The notes under the pieces are model-generated. The model worked only from the letters and a program-made list of their open reading frames with translations, was not told the origin of the DNA and ran no database searches. Shown piece by piece: positions 12,701 through 24,377 of a stretch of DNA of 48,708 nucleotides. The position numbers and the translations under genes were made by a program. Each line of letters opens with the position of its first letter. The stretch's first letter is position 1. The DNA is from Phallusia fumigata (lineage: Eukaryota > Chordata > Ascidiacea > Phlebobranchia > Ascidiidae): NCBI GenBank assembly GCA_008931825.1, contig QXVZ01028085.1, positions 1 to 48,708 of the forward strand. Reading direction: 5' to 3'.

Positions 12701-15226
12701 TATTTGCGATGTTTCTTTTTTTCCTAAAGAAGAGAGACAGTGCATCAGTCGTCCAGTGAGCATGATAGCCCGCATTTCATTCAGCAAGGGACTCTACATT
12801 TCTACATCGTGCCCTGGAGGGTTGAATGAACATAGTAATGAGGGCTCATTTTCCTCATTTGAAAGTGACTCTGCTTATGGGGAAGATAGGGAACTTAAAC
12901 ATTCCTCATCTGAAGAATGTAAGTGGTGTGTGAGAAACTAGAAGGCATGTGTATGGTTGACCATTTGGGACCTTGTTTAGTGGAATACAAACATGTCCTC
13001 ATAATATAATGCTAGTGTTAAATGGCAATTTATTTTTTAAGCAACAAATGTTATGTTTTTGCTCTTATGTTTTTATTTTTATTACAAAAACCTTACCCTA
13101 AAATAACAGATTTGTAGAAACTATATGAATTGTAATTTTGTAGCAGAGGTTTTTGCGTTGCAGTGCAACCAGAGGATGTTTCTGTATCCATGCCGACACT
13201 GCAAATAAAGCCCAACCCAAAGCATGGCCTACTCAATTATATTCGAAGCAAGGAATTCAGCAAGCGAGCAAAATCCCTTGACCCCAAATCCCTTCGTCAG
13301 TTTTCCAATGAAAGTGGCTTACCCCAACAAAGCACATCGGAATTGTTACAAAATGATGCTGGAATTATACCAGAAATGAATGGTACTGAAGCGAATGGGA
13401 ATGCTTTGAAGTCCATTGAAATGGCTGAATATAACTTGGAAGAGCCTCATTCAAATGAAATTGACGAAAGGACTAAAAGTGTGATTAGAAAACTTGATTT
13501 AGCTGAGCAAACTAATTTGTTATCTTCCGCAAACAATACTCTAAAGAAAAAGAAAAGGTCTAAAAAAAGAAAACGGAAAAACCAAGCAAATTGTGAAGGT
13601 ATTAAAATCATCTGTTTGATTCAGGTTTTAGTCTGTGACATAAACCTTTTAAGTTTTGTCAAATATGTTTTTTGAAGATGTAGCAATAAATTTCCCTGCA
13701 TACAGATAAAAACTAAAGACGTAAATGTACTGGACTTGACTTCAATTTTCACAGAAAAGCTTAACCTTATTAAAACTTATCACAAAAATCAGTAAACTTC
13801 CTGTGTAATGACACACCAACCTGACAGTTTCAGCAAATCACATTTGTGTACTCAGTCAGGTTTAAATAATTTTCCTGGGGCAAGTCCGTCTGTAGTACAT
13901 TTGCACATGCATTGTATGAAGACACATCCCATTTATTTCCTATGATTTTGCGTAAACCACTTCCTCACATTAAATGTTACTTTCTAACAACAGACAACCC
14001 AGTATCACTGCGGCAACTGTGGATGTCTGTGATTACAATGCCAACCCAACTGCGCTGGCTTTGTGTTGCACAATTTCTTGGTTTCATTGGCATGGAGATT
14101 GTACTGTTATGGTACACTGACCTGATGGGAAGAGTTGTGTTTAAAGGCGACCCAAGGGTAAATGGAAAAACCATAAAATCTCTGTTAAATTTTGTCAAAT
14201 TTGTCACTTTTACATTTCCACATCATAACATTGCTAATTTTTAGGGATCTTCTAATTCAACAGAATTGGCAAATTACAATGCTGGTGTTAAGATGGGTTG
14301 TTGGGGACTGACAATTTACTCACTGGCCATGATCTTCTTTTCAGGTTTGTTAGTTGACTAGAATTTAGAAAGGAGTTTCAGTGTATTCTTTTTTTAACCT
14401 ATTTTACCCTCAATTATGCAGTCAAGACTTTATATTTTTGTGTGTCTACATTTGTTTGTGTGTAATGGTGTATTATTGATTGTAAAGTATCCGCTTGATT
14501 TACAAATAAAAAAAAATTTAATGTCAATATATTGGCATGTATTGGTTAAAATCTTTAAATTTTTATCACAGGTGCAATGGAGCATTTTAGTTTATTGCGA
14601 AAGGTGCGCATTCGCCTTGTGTACTCGGTGTCATTCATGCTGGTGGTTGTTACAACATCCATCATGTTTTTCTTTCCAACAACTGAAGTTATTTTGGCGC
14701 TAAGCTGGTGCATTGGTGTCACGTTTTCCATCATGCTTACTGTGCCATATGTGCTTGTCGGAAAATACCATCTTATCAAGCAGGTATGTGATATTAGTTC
14801 AAACATTATTTTTCCATAGTCTGTCCTGAGACAATTTAAAGTTGTGAGCAGTGATGGGAGTGGAAACAAGATGTTTAAGCGATTCTAGTGGTTTAAAATA
14901 CAAAAACAGAAGTCATGCAACCATTACTCTCCTGTCAGCAAATGATTTCTTGTCCGCAGTATGTCAAGACCAGCCCAGGGAACACGAAACGTGGCTTTGG
15001 TCTTGACTGCGCCATTCTCGCATGCCAGATGTACATGGGCAACATTTTCTCATCCCTCATCAGCAGTCCTATAATCGGCCTGTTTGGCACAGTTAAAGCA
15101 ATGCTTCTGACGACGGCAGTCTGCCATTTTGCCGCATTCGTTGTCGCCTATTTCCTTGTCTTTTACCCCGATGAAGGTGGGACCTGGTGTACTCGAGATT
15201 CTAAAAGGACTAACACGTCTACATAG
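9524..15226 (+). CDS. SLC45-family sugar/H+ symporter, 14 coding exons
   Basis: MFS transporter of the SLC45 (GPH/sucrose-transporter-like) family, expected to move sugars with protons across a membrane. Exons are 9524-9581, 9653-9805, 10213-10401, 10485-10670, 11291-11442, 12025-12133, 12295-12356, 12457-12493, 12730-12918, 13164-13598, 13994-14157, 14245-14344, 14572-14783 and 14960-15226. They sum to 2313 nt, or 770 aa, close to vertebrate SLC45A1/A4, and all phases close. Visible motifs are CGREFLYAVEIVLVTPIILQ (TM1), SDRCSSKFGRRRPF after TM2, DVCSPADQQRAF, IGGALGFIIDGIDW, and YTDLMGRVVFKGDP (TM7-8 region). A long cytosolic loop (about residues 250-530) contains the basic run KKKKRSKKRKRKN. 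An in-frame TGA lies upstream of the ATG within the same exon, fixing the start. Copy A of exon 1 (8926-8983) is an assembly duplicate. It could be the orthologue of A1, A2 or A4; the sequence does not settle which. Confidence 0.93.
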
Positions 15227-15544
15227 ACCAACGCACTTCGGTATGTTTTTGTTCAAGTTATGCAAGTATGAAGCTACTGATACCGGCCGCGTACTTTATG
15301 CTATGCCTTTTTTGTTTGCGCAACGCAATTTTACAACTGCAACAATCCCTAATCCTGTCATCAGTGTACGTCTAAAGCCAACTTTCAGTTAACATGTCAA
15401 TTTCAGCAGCACCTCCTTTGTAGCCTGTCTTTGCGCCACGTTGTCCTTAAGTTACAGACGAACAAAGTCAGGTTTGGGTCTGTTTAGACTATGACTGGTA
15501 AATATATATTTCCAGTCCCAGACCTGCGTGACATCGCTCTCAAT

Positions 15545-15749
15545 CAGTGGTTCTCAAACTTTGTAGAACAATTGCCATTACGGTCCCCAAGCAATTTTTT
15601 ACTCGCGGTCCCATCAACAACTTTACGTCAATTATTACCTGTCATATCACAGTAGTCACCCTATTTATTATCGACTAAGGGAGACTGAAGTGAAGATATT
15701 TCATGGACCTCTTATAATTGCTTCATGAATCCCACTTTATGAACCACTG
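15545..15749. mobile_element. hAT-type MITE, degenerate
   Basis: It begins CAGTGGTTCTCAAACTT and ends in the inverted form TGAACCACTG, the terminal pattern typical of hAT elements. At 205 bp it has no coding capacity. The flanking 8 bp do not match, so the target-site duplication has decayed or the ends are imprecise. Confidence 0.65.
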
Positions 15750-17345
15750 CTTAAGACAATATTAGCAGCCCGGACAAGCTGGGATTATAGGCTAAAGTCT
15801 TGCTGCAGGTTTTAGCCTGACGCATATGCACGTGAATGTTAAAATCTAAGCTCCTTGTATTTTAGAAGGTTTTCATGTAAGTTTACTCACGAAGCATTCC
15901 GAGTTACTTCAAGCTGGCCTTGAGCGTACAATTCAGCACGGCAAACTGAAACCTGTTCCTGCATAAATATACCATGACCCTACCAGCGTTGAAATAGTAA
16001 GCGTTCGATCACTTGATCGTCTAATAATTGTTACACAACAACTTTGGCTGAAAATACATTTTGTGGTTGGAATGCCGCCATGACATTACCGTTTGAGAAG
16101 TTCTAGTTTTTTTGTGTCTTAAGAGAGATTTAAATGTTCCACACTGTTACAAAAAAAATATTAAGTGTTCACATTAAAGGAAACCGGAAAAATTTATGTC
16201 CTGTACTTTTTTCGGTTTTTCTTTAAGTTCATTGCCGCAGAATAGTTGATTGAAACGCAGTGCTTAATTCAGTGTTATTAAAACCTATGTATTTAAAAAC
16301 ACAAAGCGTCGCCTAGATTGCCTATTAACAAATACACCTTTACTATCGTTGCACATTCTTTTCACATGTTGTTATTCTATACTAATGCATTTTCAACTCG
16401 CGACAGAGGGTATGTGATGTATGTAGATGTTGAAGAGAGATGTTGCAAACTGCCCAGTAATACGTTTAACTCAATTTCACTTGCCGCCGTTGTTTGCTTC
16501 ATTCATTAATCCTGCTTCGTAAACTTAGCCCTGCGGGCACGAAAATCGCTTTGAAAGCGATTGTTAAACATTTAATGACATGCATTTATTTACTGGGAAA
16601 ACGCTTTTCAGGGATTTTTCACATTGTACAAATATCAAAATCTTGGTCAGCAAAACTTTAGCCTGAATTTCAACTCCAAAATAACCTCAAAAATATATAT
16701 GCTAAGAACCACTTGAATTTGTACTATAATACCGCATTATAACGACCCTCAAAATAGTCTTCCTAATATTGGTGTCTTTGCCTGAATTATTCGGGTGGTA
16801 AAAAACGCTTCTGCCTCAAAACTTACCCCCATATTTTTAGATTTCTGTGATTTGAGTAGAATGAGCAAAAGTATCGCTTTTACGGTTTTGTTTAGTTTTG
16901 AATGCATATTTGCCTGTATATATCTCCACCTATATATTTTTTGTGCACGCTTGGACACGAAGCAGCGATTTAGTCGTTCTTCGTCTTTAGCAATTGCAGT
17001 GTGAAAGTGTAGGTAATTTTTTCTTGTTTTAAACTACATGTTTTTCTATTGCATAAATCTGGAAATTGTTGGTATTATTGTTTTTGCCGTTATGTTCCTT
17101 CCTATATTTGCTAGAGTTTATAAACTTTACCTGTTTGCAAAATAACAAAATGAACCACTTTTTTCCTGTACTGTTTATATTGGACTTCATACAAGGGCCT
17201 ATGGGAACGGGAAACAGGTTTGTTTATAAAATCGCCAACCAGGAGACTACTGCAAAAATTGTACGTCCACATCGAAATGACAGGAACTTAGAACATAGTA
17301 ATCGGAACACAGTCAGGAAGTCAAGTCAGCAAATACCACACAATA

Positions 17346-17527
17346 CGTATTGAGTTGTGCGTACTACGTATCCCGTTCGTACCGTACATTTCAATGATTT
17401 TTATTGCGTACCGTACTGCCATTTATGCCAAGCATAGGAAACGGTACATTGCGTATTAAGTTGTACGTACCTCGTTATGAAGGGCGTGCCGTATTTTTTG
17501 ATGATTTTTGCTCCGTACTGTACTGCC
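17346..17527. repeat. Diverged tandem repeat, two units
   Basis: Units of about 75 bp (17346-17420 and 17451-17527, period about 106) share the order cgtatt(g/a)agttgt, gatgatttttg-like cores and ccgtact-gtactgcc ends, with many substitutions. The units are rich in GTAC/CGTA words. Origin unknown. Confidence 0.6.
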
Positions 17528-18215
17528 ACCTTTGCTGGTCAGACCGCCTGCCTAATTGCCTACATCCGAGTCGGACGCTTTACTTGTTTTAAAAAAATGT
17601 GAAGGGTATAATCGGTGGGTCGAGGTTAAACGCGCTGCAGATGCAACGTAGTTGCAAAGTGTTGTATAACAAAACATGATGGCATAGTTGCTTGCTACGT
17701 CATCTTAATTTTATGTTTAAAGGGCAGTTTTTAGATATTATATGTCTTTTTACAGAACAGTGATATCTTGCCTCGAAAAGTTGACTGGTTGAACCATAGA
17801 GAACTTAAGTGCTCTATGGTTAATCGCTTTGATTAATCGAAAATACATTTAATCAAAAATTGTTGAACTGTTTTACATAATGGGATGGTTTACTGTTTAC
17901 TTTTTTCAGTTGATTTTAAAACTTAATAGCCCGAGAAATGTGTTTAAAACAGGCAAAACCATAGATCTAAGAGCAACCAATACTATTTGCTTCTCGTAAA
18001 ATTAACGTACTAGTCTAGGATTTAAAATGCGCTCATGACGATGACGTCACTGTCGTTGTCATACACTTATCGTGAGCTGGTGTTTTAACGTATTAACGTA
18101 ATTTGTTTGTGTTGTTTAACGTATGACTGTAATTACTGGTTTTTTGGAAGATTGTAACGGATAAAGCTTGCCACTTTTGGGATTTTTAACAGGCATAAAG
18201 AACTTGATTTTTTTT

Positions 18216-18217
18216 AG
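18216..18217 (+). promoter_or_regulatory. 3' splice acceptor 5' of JTB start
   Basis: ttgattttttttag ends 21 nt before the JTB ATG. It is a strong polypyrimidine tract with AG and no recognisable upstream exon. Confidence 0.5.
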
Positions 18218-18238
18218 ATATTTGTTGTGTTTGAGAGA

Positions 18239-19046
18239 ATGATTTTGGTTGGTTACTTTTTGGTTTTGGCAGCGATATTACCAAGTGCACCAGCAGCAAA
18301 TAATATTGAAAAACCCCCGAAAACAGAAAACATATGTAAGTATACATAATTTTTCACTCACGTTGTGTGCTACAAACAACTGTTCGCCAATGTTTCCCAC
18401 CTTTGTTAACTGTTCTCACAATAATGTGATATTCATTTACTATGCAGATGGCTTTTGTTGGCAAGATGAAAAATATGAAGTAGTGGAAGAATGTCATCTA
18501 TGTAACTCACATGAACTTGCAATACACCCAGAATGCAAACACACTGGATACATAGAAGAAATCAAGTGTGCAAAATCAGGATTTGCAGTTAAAAGGTTTA
18601 TTTTATACCATTTCTAGCTTACTATTCTGTACAGATGTTGTAACATACCTAAAGCAAATACTAAAGCACAAGATGATCTGACCAAAATTATGTCTGCTGT
18701 ACAAATATTATAATTTTCACAGAGACCACCAGTGCCATCAATAACTGATGAAATAAACTGCCCTTTGTTGTTGAAGTTTGCTAAGCAAAAACATGTATTT
18801 TTACAAGCATAATTTTTTTAAAGCCTAGTGTAGAGGTACAGCATTTCATTTTTTTAAATTTGACTGAATAATTTGTATTTATCCAGATGTCCTAAAGATA
18901 AACACACGGAAATGGTCACATTTTGGAAGTTTGAAGTTAGTATGATTGTCATGAGTTTCGTCACTGCAACTGCAGTGATGTTGCGAATGAGAAAACTTGA
19001 CCATGAAAACCAGGAACGCATCCAAAGGCAAATCTCAGCGCTGTAA
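18239..19046 (+). CDS. JTB: JTB (jumping translocation breakpoint protein), 3 exons
   Basis: Small type I membrane protein. In vertebrates it is linked to mitochondria and cytokinesis, but its molecular role is not well defined. Exons are 18239-18335, 18448-18595 and 18887-19046, giving 405 nt or 134 aa (human 146), and the phases close. An N-terminal signal-like stretch (residues 1-20) is followed by a Cys-rich luminal part with the family pattern CW..EKYEVVEECHLC, then PEC.HTGYIEEIKC, TFWKFE, one transmembrane segment (about 95-112) and the cytosolic tail RKLDHENQERIQRQISAL, which closely resembles the vertebrate tail. It converges with the minus-strand methyltransferase gene downstream. 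Confidence 0.93.
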
Positions 19047-19868
19047 AGTACTCAAAACACAGCGATGGAATAGGCAACTTTGAGTGTTGAATGCGGGCAA
19101 GTTATCATTAAAGAGAGAAGATTTGGTAAAAAATGATGCCAGTACCATTATAATGAAATGTGTAAAAATGGTGGCAGTCTGAAACTAGCTGAGGGGAGGA
19201 TTTCTCAGTACTAAACAATCTCATTTCCTAAAGTGTGTATGTGCTTTAACTTGGATGTATGTGTGAGAGTTGTAATGACTTCAAACTAGGTAAAAACAGA
19301 TCTTGGCTTGGGTTGCCAATCTATTTAAACTTGGTTCATTTGGAGTAGTCACAGAACAACTGAATCACAATATGTTTTTATACGGTGTAAAGTTAATTCA
19401 GTATTTGCAAAGACTTAACTTGAGTATAAAGATTTGTGTTGTGTACATCTTATGATCTGTATTTCCTGTGTACTATATCGTGTATTGATTATTGTTGTTA
19501 GTACATCAAATGAATAGTTTAAAACTTTTTGTTTTTAAGTTTGCAGTTAGCAATTTATCATTTTCAGACTAAAATATTCTGCACAGCTGAACTATGCTTG
19601 CCAAACTCATCATATTTAGTGGATATTCGTTCTTAGTTTTGTTATAAGGTTAATGAGATATTAAAGTTATATTTTATAGTGCATGATGAGACAAAGTATA
19701 GAATGTAAATACCTTGCAAGTCACAAAAATAGTCCTTATTGATGCATGCAACAACACATATAGTTGTTTAAAAACTAAAGTAGCTTCTGTATTGAAGATT
19801 GTAATTTATCATACTACTTTGTGGTGATTTTTCAAGACCAACTATGCTTAGAATTGGCCTTAAAGTCA
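19047..19868. other. Convergent 3' region JTB/methyltransferase
   Basis: AT-rich 820 bp between two convergent genes, probably their 3' UTRs. An ATTAAA-type signal lies near 19657. No other feature is seen. Confidence 0.45.
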
Positions 19869-21458
19869 TCAGATACACAAATGCTTTCGCCCCATAACGA
19901 CAAAAATCTCGAACGGCACATCAACCACAAAGTTTGGTTCATCAACATTAGTAAAGCCGAGTTGTTTTGCTAACTTATCCACAAACATTGGGACTGGATC
20001 AACCTGTCTCTTGTATTCATTTGTAACCTCCTCGCCCATCATTGTCGCCTCACGATATTTCTTCTGCAAGTAGTTGTCGACGATATCCAGTGATCGAAGA
20101 TATCCTGCAACTTCCTGTTTCCCCCACTCATACTGGATCACAACATCGTCGTTTCTCTTTTTGTCGTCAGTAGGTAACATTTCAAAGAGATCCTGGTAAC
20201 GTAGGTAGAGGCTTCTGTATCCGCTCTTCCTATCTTGCATCTCTGCTCCAATTACCTCCTCCCCAAGCTTTAGTTGATCCTGTTTCACCTTTTTCCGGTC
20301 ACCGCAAAAGTTTTTCGGAAAGAAGGTAGCTGATTCGTATCCCATAAGCGCAATGACCCCTCCTGGTTTTAGTGTCCTAAACACCTCCTTGAAGAATTTC
20401 CCATGATCGAACCAGTGCGCAGCCTCCGCGCTGATAAGAAGGTCCACACTGCCATCTGCAACATTAGGGTGTTCCTCAGCGGCACCAATGGTGTAAGTCA
20501 CGTGATCAAACTCATTATGACGTTTTGCTTGCTGGATTTGATTTTTGCTCACATCAGAGGCGAAGACCTGCCAAGTAATTGAGTTGTTGGTTTTCCAATA
20601 GTTTTGAAACATATCCAGTGTCAGTGTTACACTAACTAATCAATGTACCATATGTGAAAGATCTGTAGCGATTGCTACCTAAAATTACATTTGTAGTGCT
20701 TTGCTTGCTGTGTTATATTTGGCCGCTTTGTTACATGCAGTCCAGTTACGAGAACCATTCGCCCAGACGCCTTTACAGTTAACGCTCAAATGTCCGGAGT
20801 TTTAGTTGAGGCAACTCGCTTTGAACGTCGTAACAGAAGGTTATTTTTTGGTAGTTTATATTTGTTAAAGGTTCCTAATCAAACTATAATGCTCTGCTAT
20901 TGTTGTGTCGGTTTCTATTTGAATAATATAATGAACAAACAATCCGAAATGCACACCTGTGTGAAGATAACAGGATTGTTCCTGACAATCTCGGGGAATA
21001 TTGGGAACTAGGTTGTTAAGCGTTATTGTAGGGATGGTAGTATTGGGTATCTTATAGCATCGCATTGACCTTAATTTAATTGCTTTACATAGAAACAAAT
21101 AAATGTTAAGGGCGACACCTGCAATATCAATTAAGATTCACAGGCGCAAATACCGTCAACGAAAAAGATCCACCCAATTCGGGGACAAGTCGAACTCTGC
21201 AATTTGTTTTAGTTAATATGCCAAAGGTTTAAACGTAAACCAATTTAAACAAACCTTTTTAAATTGCGGTGCAAATAATTTAGTCACTTGACCACTTCCG
21301 CATCCAACATCGATTAATAAGTCGAACTTTCCATCTGCGTCAGGTGTGATGCTTTTACTCAGAAATCCCAGAACAATATCTTTGACCCGATCATTGTAAT
21401 ATGGTCGATACTTTACGTAATTCTCGGCAACAACCGCATCTTCGTAGTAACTCTGCAT
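19869..21458 (-). CDS. Class I SAM-dependent methyltransferase, 2 exons
   Basis: Predicted SAM-dependent methyltransferase (Methyltransf_11 fold), of the group that includes uncharacterised animal and Dictyostelium proteins and resembles trans-aconitate methyltransferases. Exons are 21458-21255 and 20567-19869, giving 903 nt or 300 aa, in phase 0. The SAM-binding motif I is LLIDVGCGSGQVTKLFAP (about residues 47-64), the post-I acidic segment is VFASDVSKNQ at the exon 2 start, and motifs II/III are VDLLISAEAAHWFD and LKPGGVIALMGY. The C-terminal half, after about residue 165, is the family's helical lid. The substrate is unknown. The 687-bp intron contains no convincing exon. The gene is divergent from HDAC3. 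Confidence 0.9.
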
Positions 21459-21480
21459 TGTTATAGACAGCGTTGGACCA

Positions 21481-21482
21481 CT
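21481..21482 (-). promoter_or_regulatory. 3' splice acceptor 5' of methyltransferase start
   Basis: A tract ending in CGTGCAG on the minus strand leaves 22 nt of leader before the ATG. Its pyrimidine content is weaker than at the other genes. Confidence 0.35.
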
Positions 21483-22231
21483 GCACGAAGACCCAAACTA
21501 GTGCTAATTGCGACTAAATATCTTTAATGTAATGATATATGATTAACCGGTATGGTTATGAGTCAGACATTTTCCGGTAAAGATCAAATGCAATCATCAA
21601 TGTCCAATTCGTTTTTTATTAGTGAAAAGACTAACATATTGTACAATGATGGCTCTACTTCCTTCAAGGCGACAAAAATGGCAACGACAAAAACAGACTT
21701 TGTTCATGACTTTTTGCTGTTATGCAATAAAGGGGACAATGCATTGTGACAAAAATTTTCGTGATGGTTCGCAACAAGGTAACTTTTATGAGCACAAATT
21801 CTCACTTCAAAATTTGTCCCGTGTCAAATCAAGTTGTTCCCGAACTTGCTTTCCCAAGGCCAATGAAAAAGTGTAGTGGCAAGCAAATTGTAAACAAAGA
21901 CAAAGACAATCGAGATATTAAATTTCTTAATCGCTAAAATACCTCGACTATGTAAATTTGTGAACTATCCCTTACGCCTCATGCGGCGTCATGTTGTTTC
22001 TATTATGTGTCTATGGGGGATTTTATGTTACGAAACAGTAGACAGTAAAGTGGAAATCCAGAGAAAATCACGTCGTATGTGAATTCCTATAAAAACCTTT
22101 ACGTTTATTGTAGTAAATGTTAGATTCGGATATTCGGACCTACACCAATAACAATAGCACTGTTTGCGATTTATATTTGTTTTATATGTATTAAAGTAAA
22201 ACTAATCCGAAAGACGTAACGTATCGTATGG

Positions 22232-22238
22232 TATAAAA
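22232..22238 (+). promoter_or_regulatory. TATA-like box upstream of HDAC3
   Basis: TATAAAA about 150 bp upstream of the HDAC3 ATG. The distance allows a short outron that is removed at the acceptor at 22375-22376. Confidence 0.4.
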
Positions 22239-22374
22239 ACTCCTTATAATCACGTTCTTCTATACGGTTTGTCGCCACTGGTATCATAGTTATTTCATAT
22301 CCCACCTTTTTGTTTTAAGAAGTTTTTTTGGTGGATTTAGCAGTTATTGCATACAATTTTTTTTGTAATAACTT

Positions 22375-22376
22375 AG
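22375..22376 (+). promoter_or_regulatory. 3' splice acceptor 5' of HDAC3 start
   Basis: A T-rich tract ends in acttag, leaving 13 nt before the ATG. It is the only splice-like signal near this otherwise single-exon gene. Confidence 0.5.
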
Positions 22377-22389
22377 GTGAGGTATCACC

Positions 22390-23694
22390 ATGACTGACGG
22401 CCCCAAACACAAAGTGGCCTATTTTTATGATATGGATGTTTCTCGGTTCCACTACGGTCCTGGACATCCCATGAAACCCCATCGTTTGGCCCTCACACAT
22501 ACACTTGTTTTGCATTATGGCCTTCACAACAAACTGCAAATGTTCAAGCCATATCGTGCCACCAGACATGATATGTGCAGATTCCATTCGGAAGAATATA
22601 TTAACTTTCTACAGCGAGTTACACCTATGAATCTACAAGGGTTCACCAAAAATCTCCAAGTGTTCAATGTTGGAGACGACTGCCCTGTCTTTCCAGGGTT
22701 ATATGATTTTTGCTCAATGTACACTGGTGCTTCATTACAAGCTGCTACCATGCTTAACAATAGCAAATGTGACATTGCTATCAATTGGTCTGGTGGCCTT
22801 CATCATGCCAAGAAGTATGAGGCATCCGGATTTTGCTATGTCAATGACATTGTGATTGCAATCTTAGAATTGCTTAAATATCATTCAAGAGTTTTATATC
22901 TTGATATTGATGTCCATCATGGTGATGGTGTGCAAGAGGCATTTTATTTAACAGACAGAGTTATGACTGTGTCATTTCATAAATATGGAAACTATTTCTT
23001 TCCTGGAACGGGGGATATGTATGAGCTTGGAGTTGAAAGTGGCCGCTATTATTCAATAAATGTGCCACTAAAAGATGGTATTAATGACCACACATATCAC
23101 CAACTCTTTAAGCCTATCATGCAAGCTGTCATGGAATCTTATCAACCCACTTGTGTGGTTATGCAATGTGGGGCAGATTCTTTGGGATGCGACAGATTGG
23201 GTTGTTTCAACTTGACCATCGATGGCCATGGAGAGTGTGTCAAGTTTATGAAGGAGTTTGGTGTACCACTTATGTTCCTAGGTGGTGGTGGCTACACTGT
23301 CAGAAATGTGGCACGTTGCTGGACGCATGAAACTTCAATCATTGTAAACCAGGATATAAGTGATGAGCTGCCATATAATGAGTACTTTGAATATTTTGGC
23401 CCTGATTACACATTGCGGCCAGACACAAGCCGTGGGATCGAAAACCAAAACACCAAGCAGTATTTGGATCAACTGAAGCAGATGATTCTGGATAACTTAA
23501 AGATGATAGATCATGCTCCAAGCGTTCAAATGCAGGAAGTTCCTCCTGATCTTCTGTCTTTTAACAACTACGAGGAGTTTAGCGATCCTGATGTGAGTGA
23601 AACACAAGAACAAGCACTGCAACGTGTTGCCCCTGACAATGAGTTTTATGATGGGGATAAAGACAATGATAAAGAAAGTGATGTTAGCATATGA
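22390..23694 (+). CDS. HDAC3: Histone deacetylase 3, single coding exon
   Basis: Class I zinc-dependent histone deacetylase, the catalytic subunit of NCoR/SMRT corepressor complexes in animals. It has 434 aa (human 428) in one uninterrupted ORF. HDAC3 rather than HDAC1/2 is indicated by [29 protein letters not shown] and the C-terminus [16 protein letters not shown]. The catalytic region is intact: SGGLHHAKK with the His pair (about 138-139), zinc ligands in DIDVHHGDG (Asp and His near 174 and 176) and in [11 protein letters not shown] (Asp near 263), and the active-site Tyr in [14 protein letters not shown] (about 302). All other recognised genes in the window are interrupted by introns, so intron loss or an old retrocopy replacement is likely. 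Codon use and the full-length frame show no decay. Confidence 0.97.
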   Translation: MTDGPKHKVAYFYDMDVSRFHYGPGHPMKPHRLALTHTLVLHYGLHNKLQMFKPYRATRHDMCRFHSEEYINFLQRVTPMNLQGFTKNLQVFNVGDDCPVFPGLYDFCSMYTGASLQAATMLNNSKCDIAINWSGGLHHAKKYEASGFCYVNDIVIAILELLKYHSRVLYLDIDVHHGDGVQEAFYLTDRVMTVSFHKYGNYFFPGTGDMYELGVESGRYYSINVPLKDGINDHTYHQLFKPIMQAVMESYQPTCVVMQCGADSLGCDRLGCFNLTIDGHGECVKFMKEFGVPLMFLGGGGYTVRNVARCWTHETSIIVNQDISDELPYNEYFEYFGPDYTLRPDTSRGIENQNTKQYLDQLKQMILDNLKMIDHAPSVQMQEVPPDLLSFNNYEEFSDPDVSETQEQALQRVAPDNEFYDGDKDNDKESDVSI

Positions 23695-24041
23695 TACAAT
23701 GTGCTATTGGTATTTTCAGTTCAAAATTAGTCCAAGTACTAGTGTTACTGCTACATTTTTCATTGCCATTTTTCGTTATTGAGCACATGTGTCTAATAGC
23801 TATTTTTTCTTTTTTGGAAATTTATTTGATGTCATTGGACTTAATATGTGCATTTTCCAAGATGTGTAAATCAGGGGTGGGTATATCTTATATAAGTGGC
23901 TTAACCTTAGGGGCACAAAATGACATAAAATTTGAAATACCATTTTGGTATCATAGGAGGATAAAAAATGCAAATATAAATTGGGTCACATGTGGCCTAC
24001 AATGAGCCTAAATGAAGTGTGCCATGTATAGTACAACAACC

Positions 24042-24047
24042 AATAAA
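24042..24047 (+). terminator. HDAC3 polyadenylation signal
   Basis: AATAAA about 350 nt after the HDAC3 stop, followed by a T-rich run. This is a plausible cleavage/polyadenylation signal from the motif alone. Confidence 0.45.
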
Positions 24048-24358
24048 CAACAAAATTTTTTTATAAATGCATGACAGTTAATGTGTTTCTTCAATCTAAA
24101 AATTGTTTTAAAACTGACCTTTTTAAGGCCATCAAAGCAAAAAAACATTTTTTCCTAACAACCTGTATAGTTTGGCATTCTTATTGCATTTGCTAACTTG
24201 TTTGGCAAAATAACACATTGTATTCTTGTCTATGTATTTGAGTTTTTATTGTTATGGTTTCAACAAAATAGAGTTGTGACCGTATTCCTTTAAAACAATA
24301 ATGTAGTATTGTTGTTGACACTGTTTGTAATCAAATTTATGCTTAGTTATAGGCTTAC

Positions 24359-24360
24359 AG
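24359..24360 (+). promoter_or_regulatory. 3' splice acceptor 5' of INTS8 start
   Basis: ggcttacag ends 17 nt before the INTS8 ATG at 24378, with no clear exon upstream. Confidence 0.45.
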
Positions 24361-24377
24361 TTAAATGGGACAGAGCC

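Larger units (their letters stand above)
15227..18238. other. Intergenic between SLC45 and JTB
   Basis: AT-rich 3-kb spacer. It contains a hAT-type MITE (15545-15749), a diverged tandem repeat (17346-17527) and a small hairpin with 10-bp arms (17792-17801 and 17812-17821). Short ORFs here have no recognisable product. Confidence 0.5.
21459..22376. other. Divergent promoter region, methyltransferase/HDAC3
   Basis: About 930 bp between divergent starts. It holds the TATA-like TATAAAA at 22232-22238 in plus orientation. Three short overlapping plus ORFs at 21552-21937 have no recognisable product and are likely chance. Confidence 0.45.
23695..24377. other. HDAC3 3' UTR and INTS8 5' region
   Basis: AT-rich 680 bp between two genes on the same strand. 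It carries the HDAC3 polyadenylation signal and the INTS8 start-proximal acceptor. The spacing is too long for a typical tunicate operon. Confidence 0.5.

Noticed and set aside
13912-14244. SLC45 exon reading through to 14244
   Set aside because: The reading beyond 14157 is intron; the family sequence resumes in phase at 14245.
22390-23694. HDAC3 as a processed pseudogene
   Set aside because: The frame and every catalytic motif are intact, there is a TATA-like box and a start-proximal acceptor, and no poly(A) tail remnant follows the stop.
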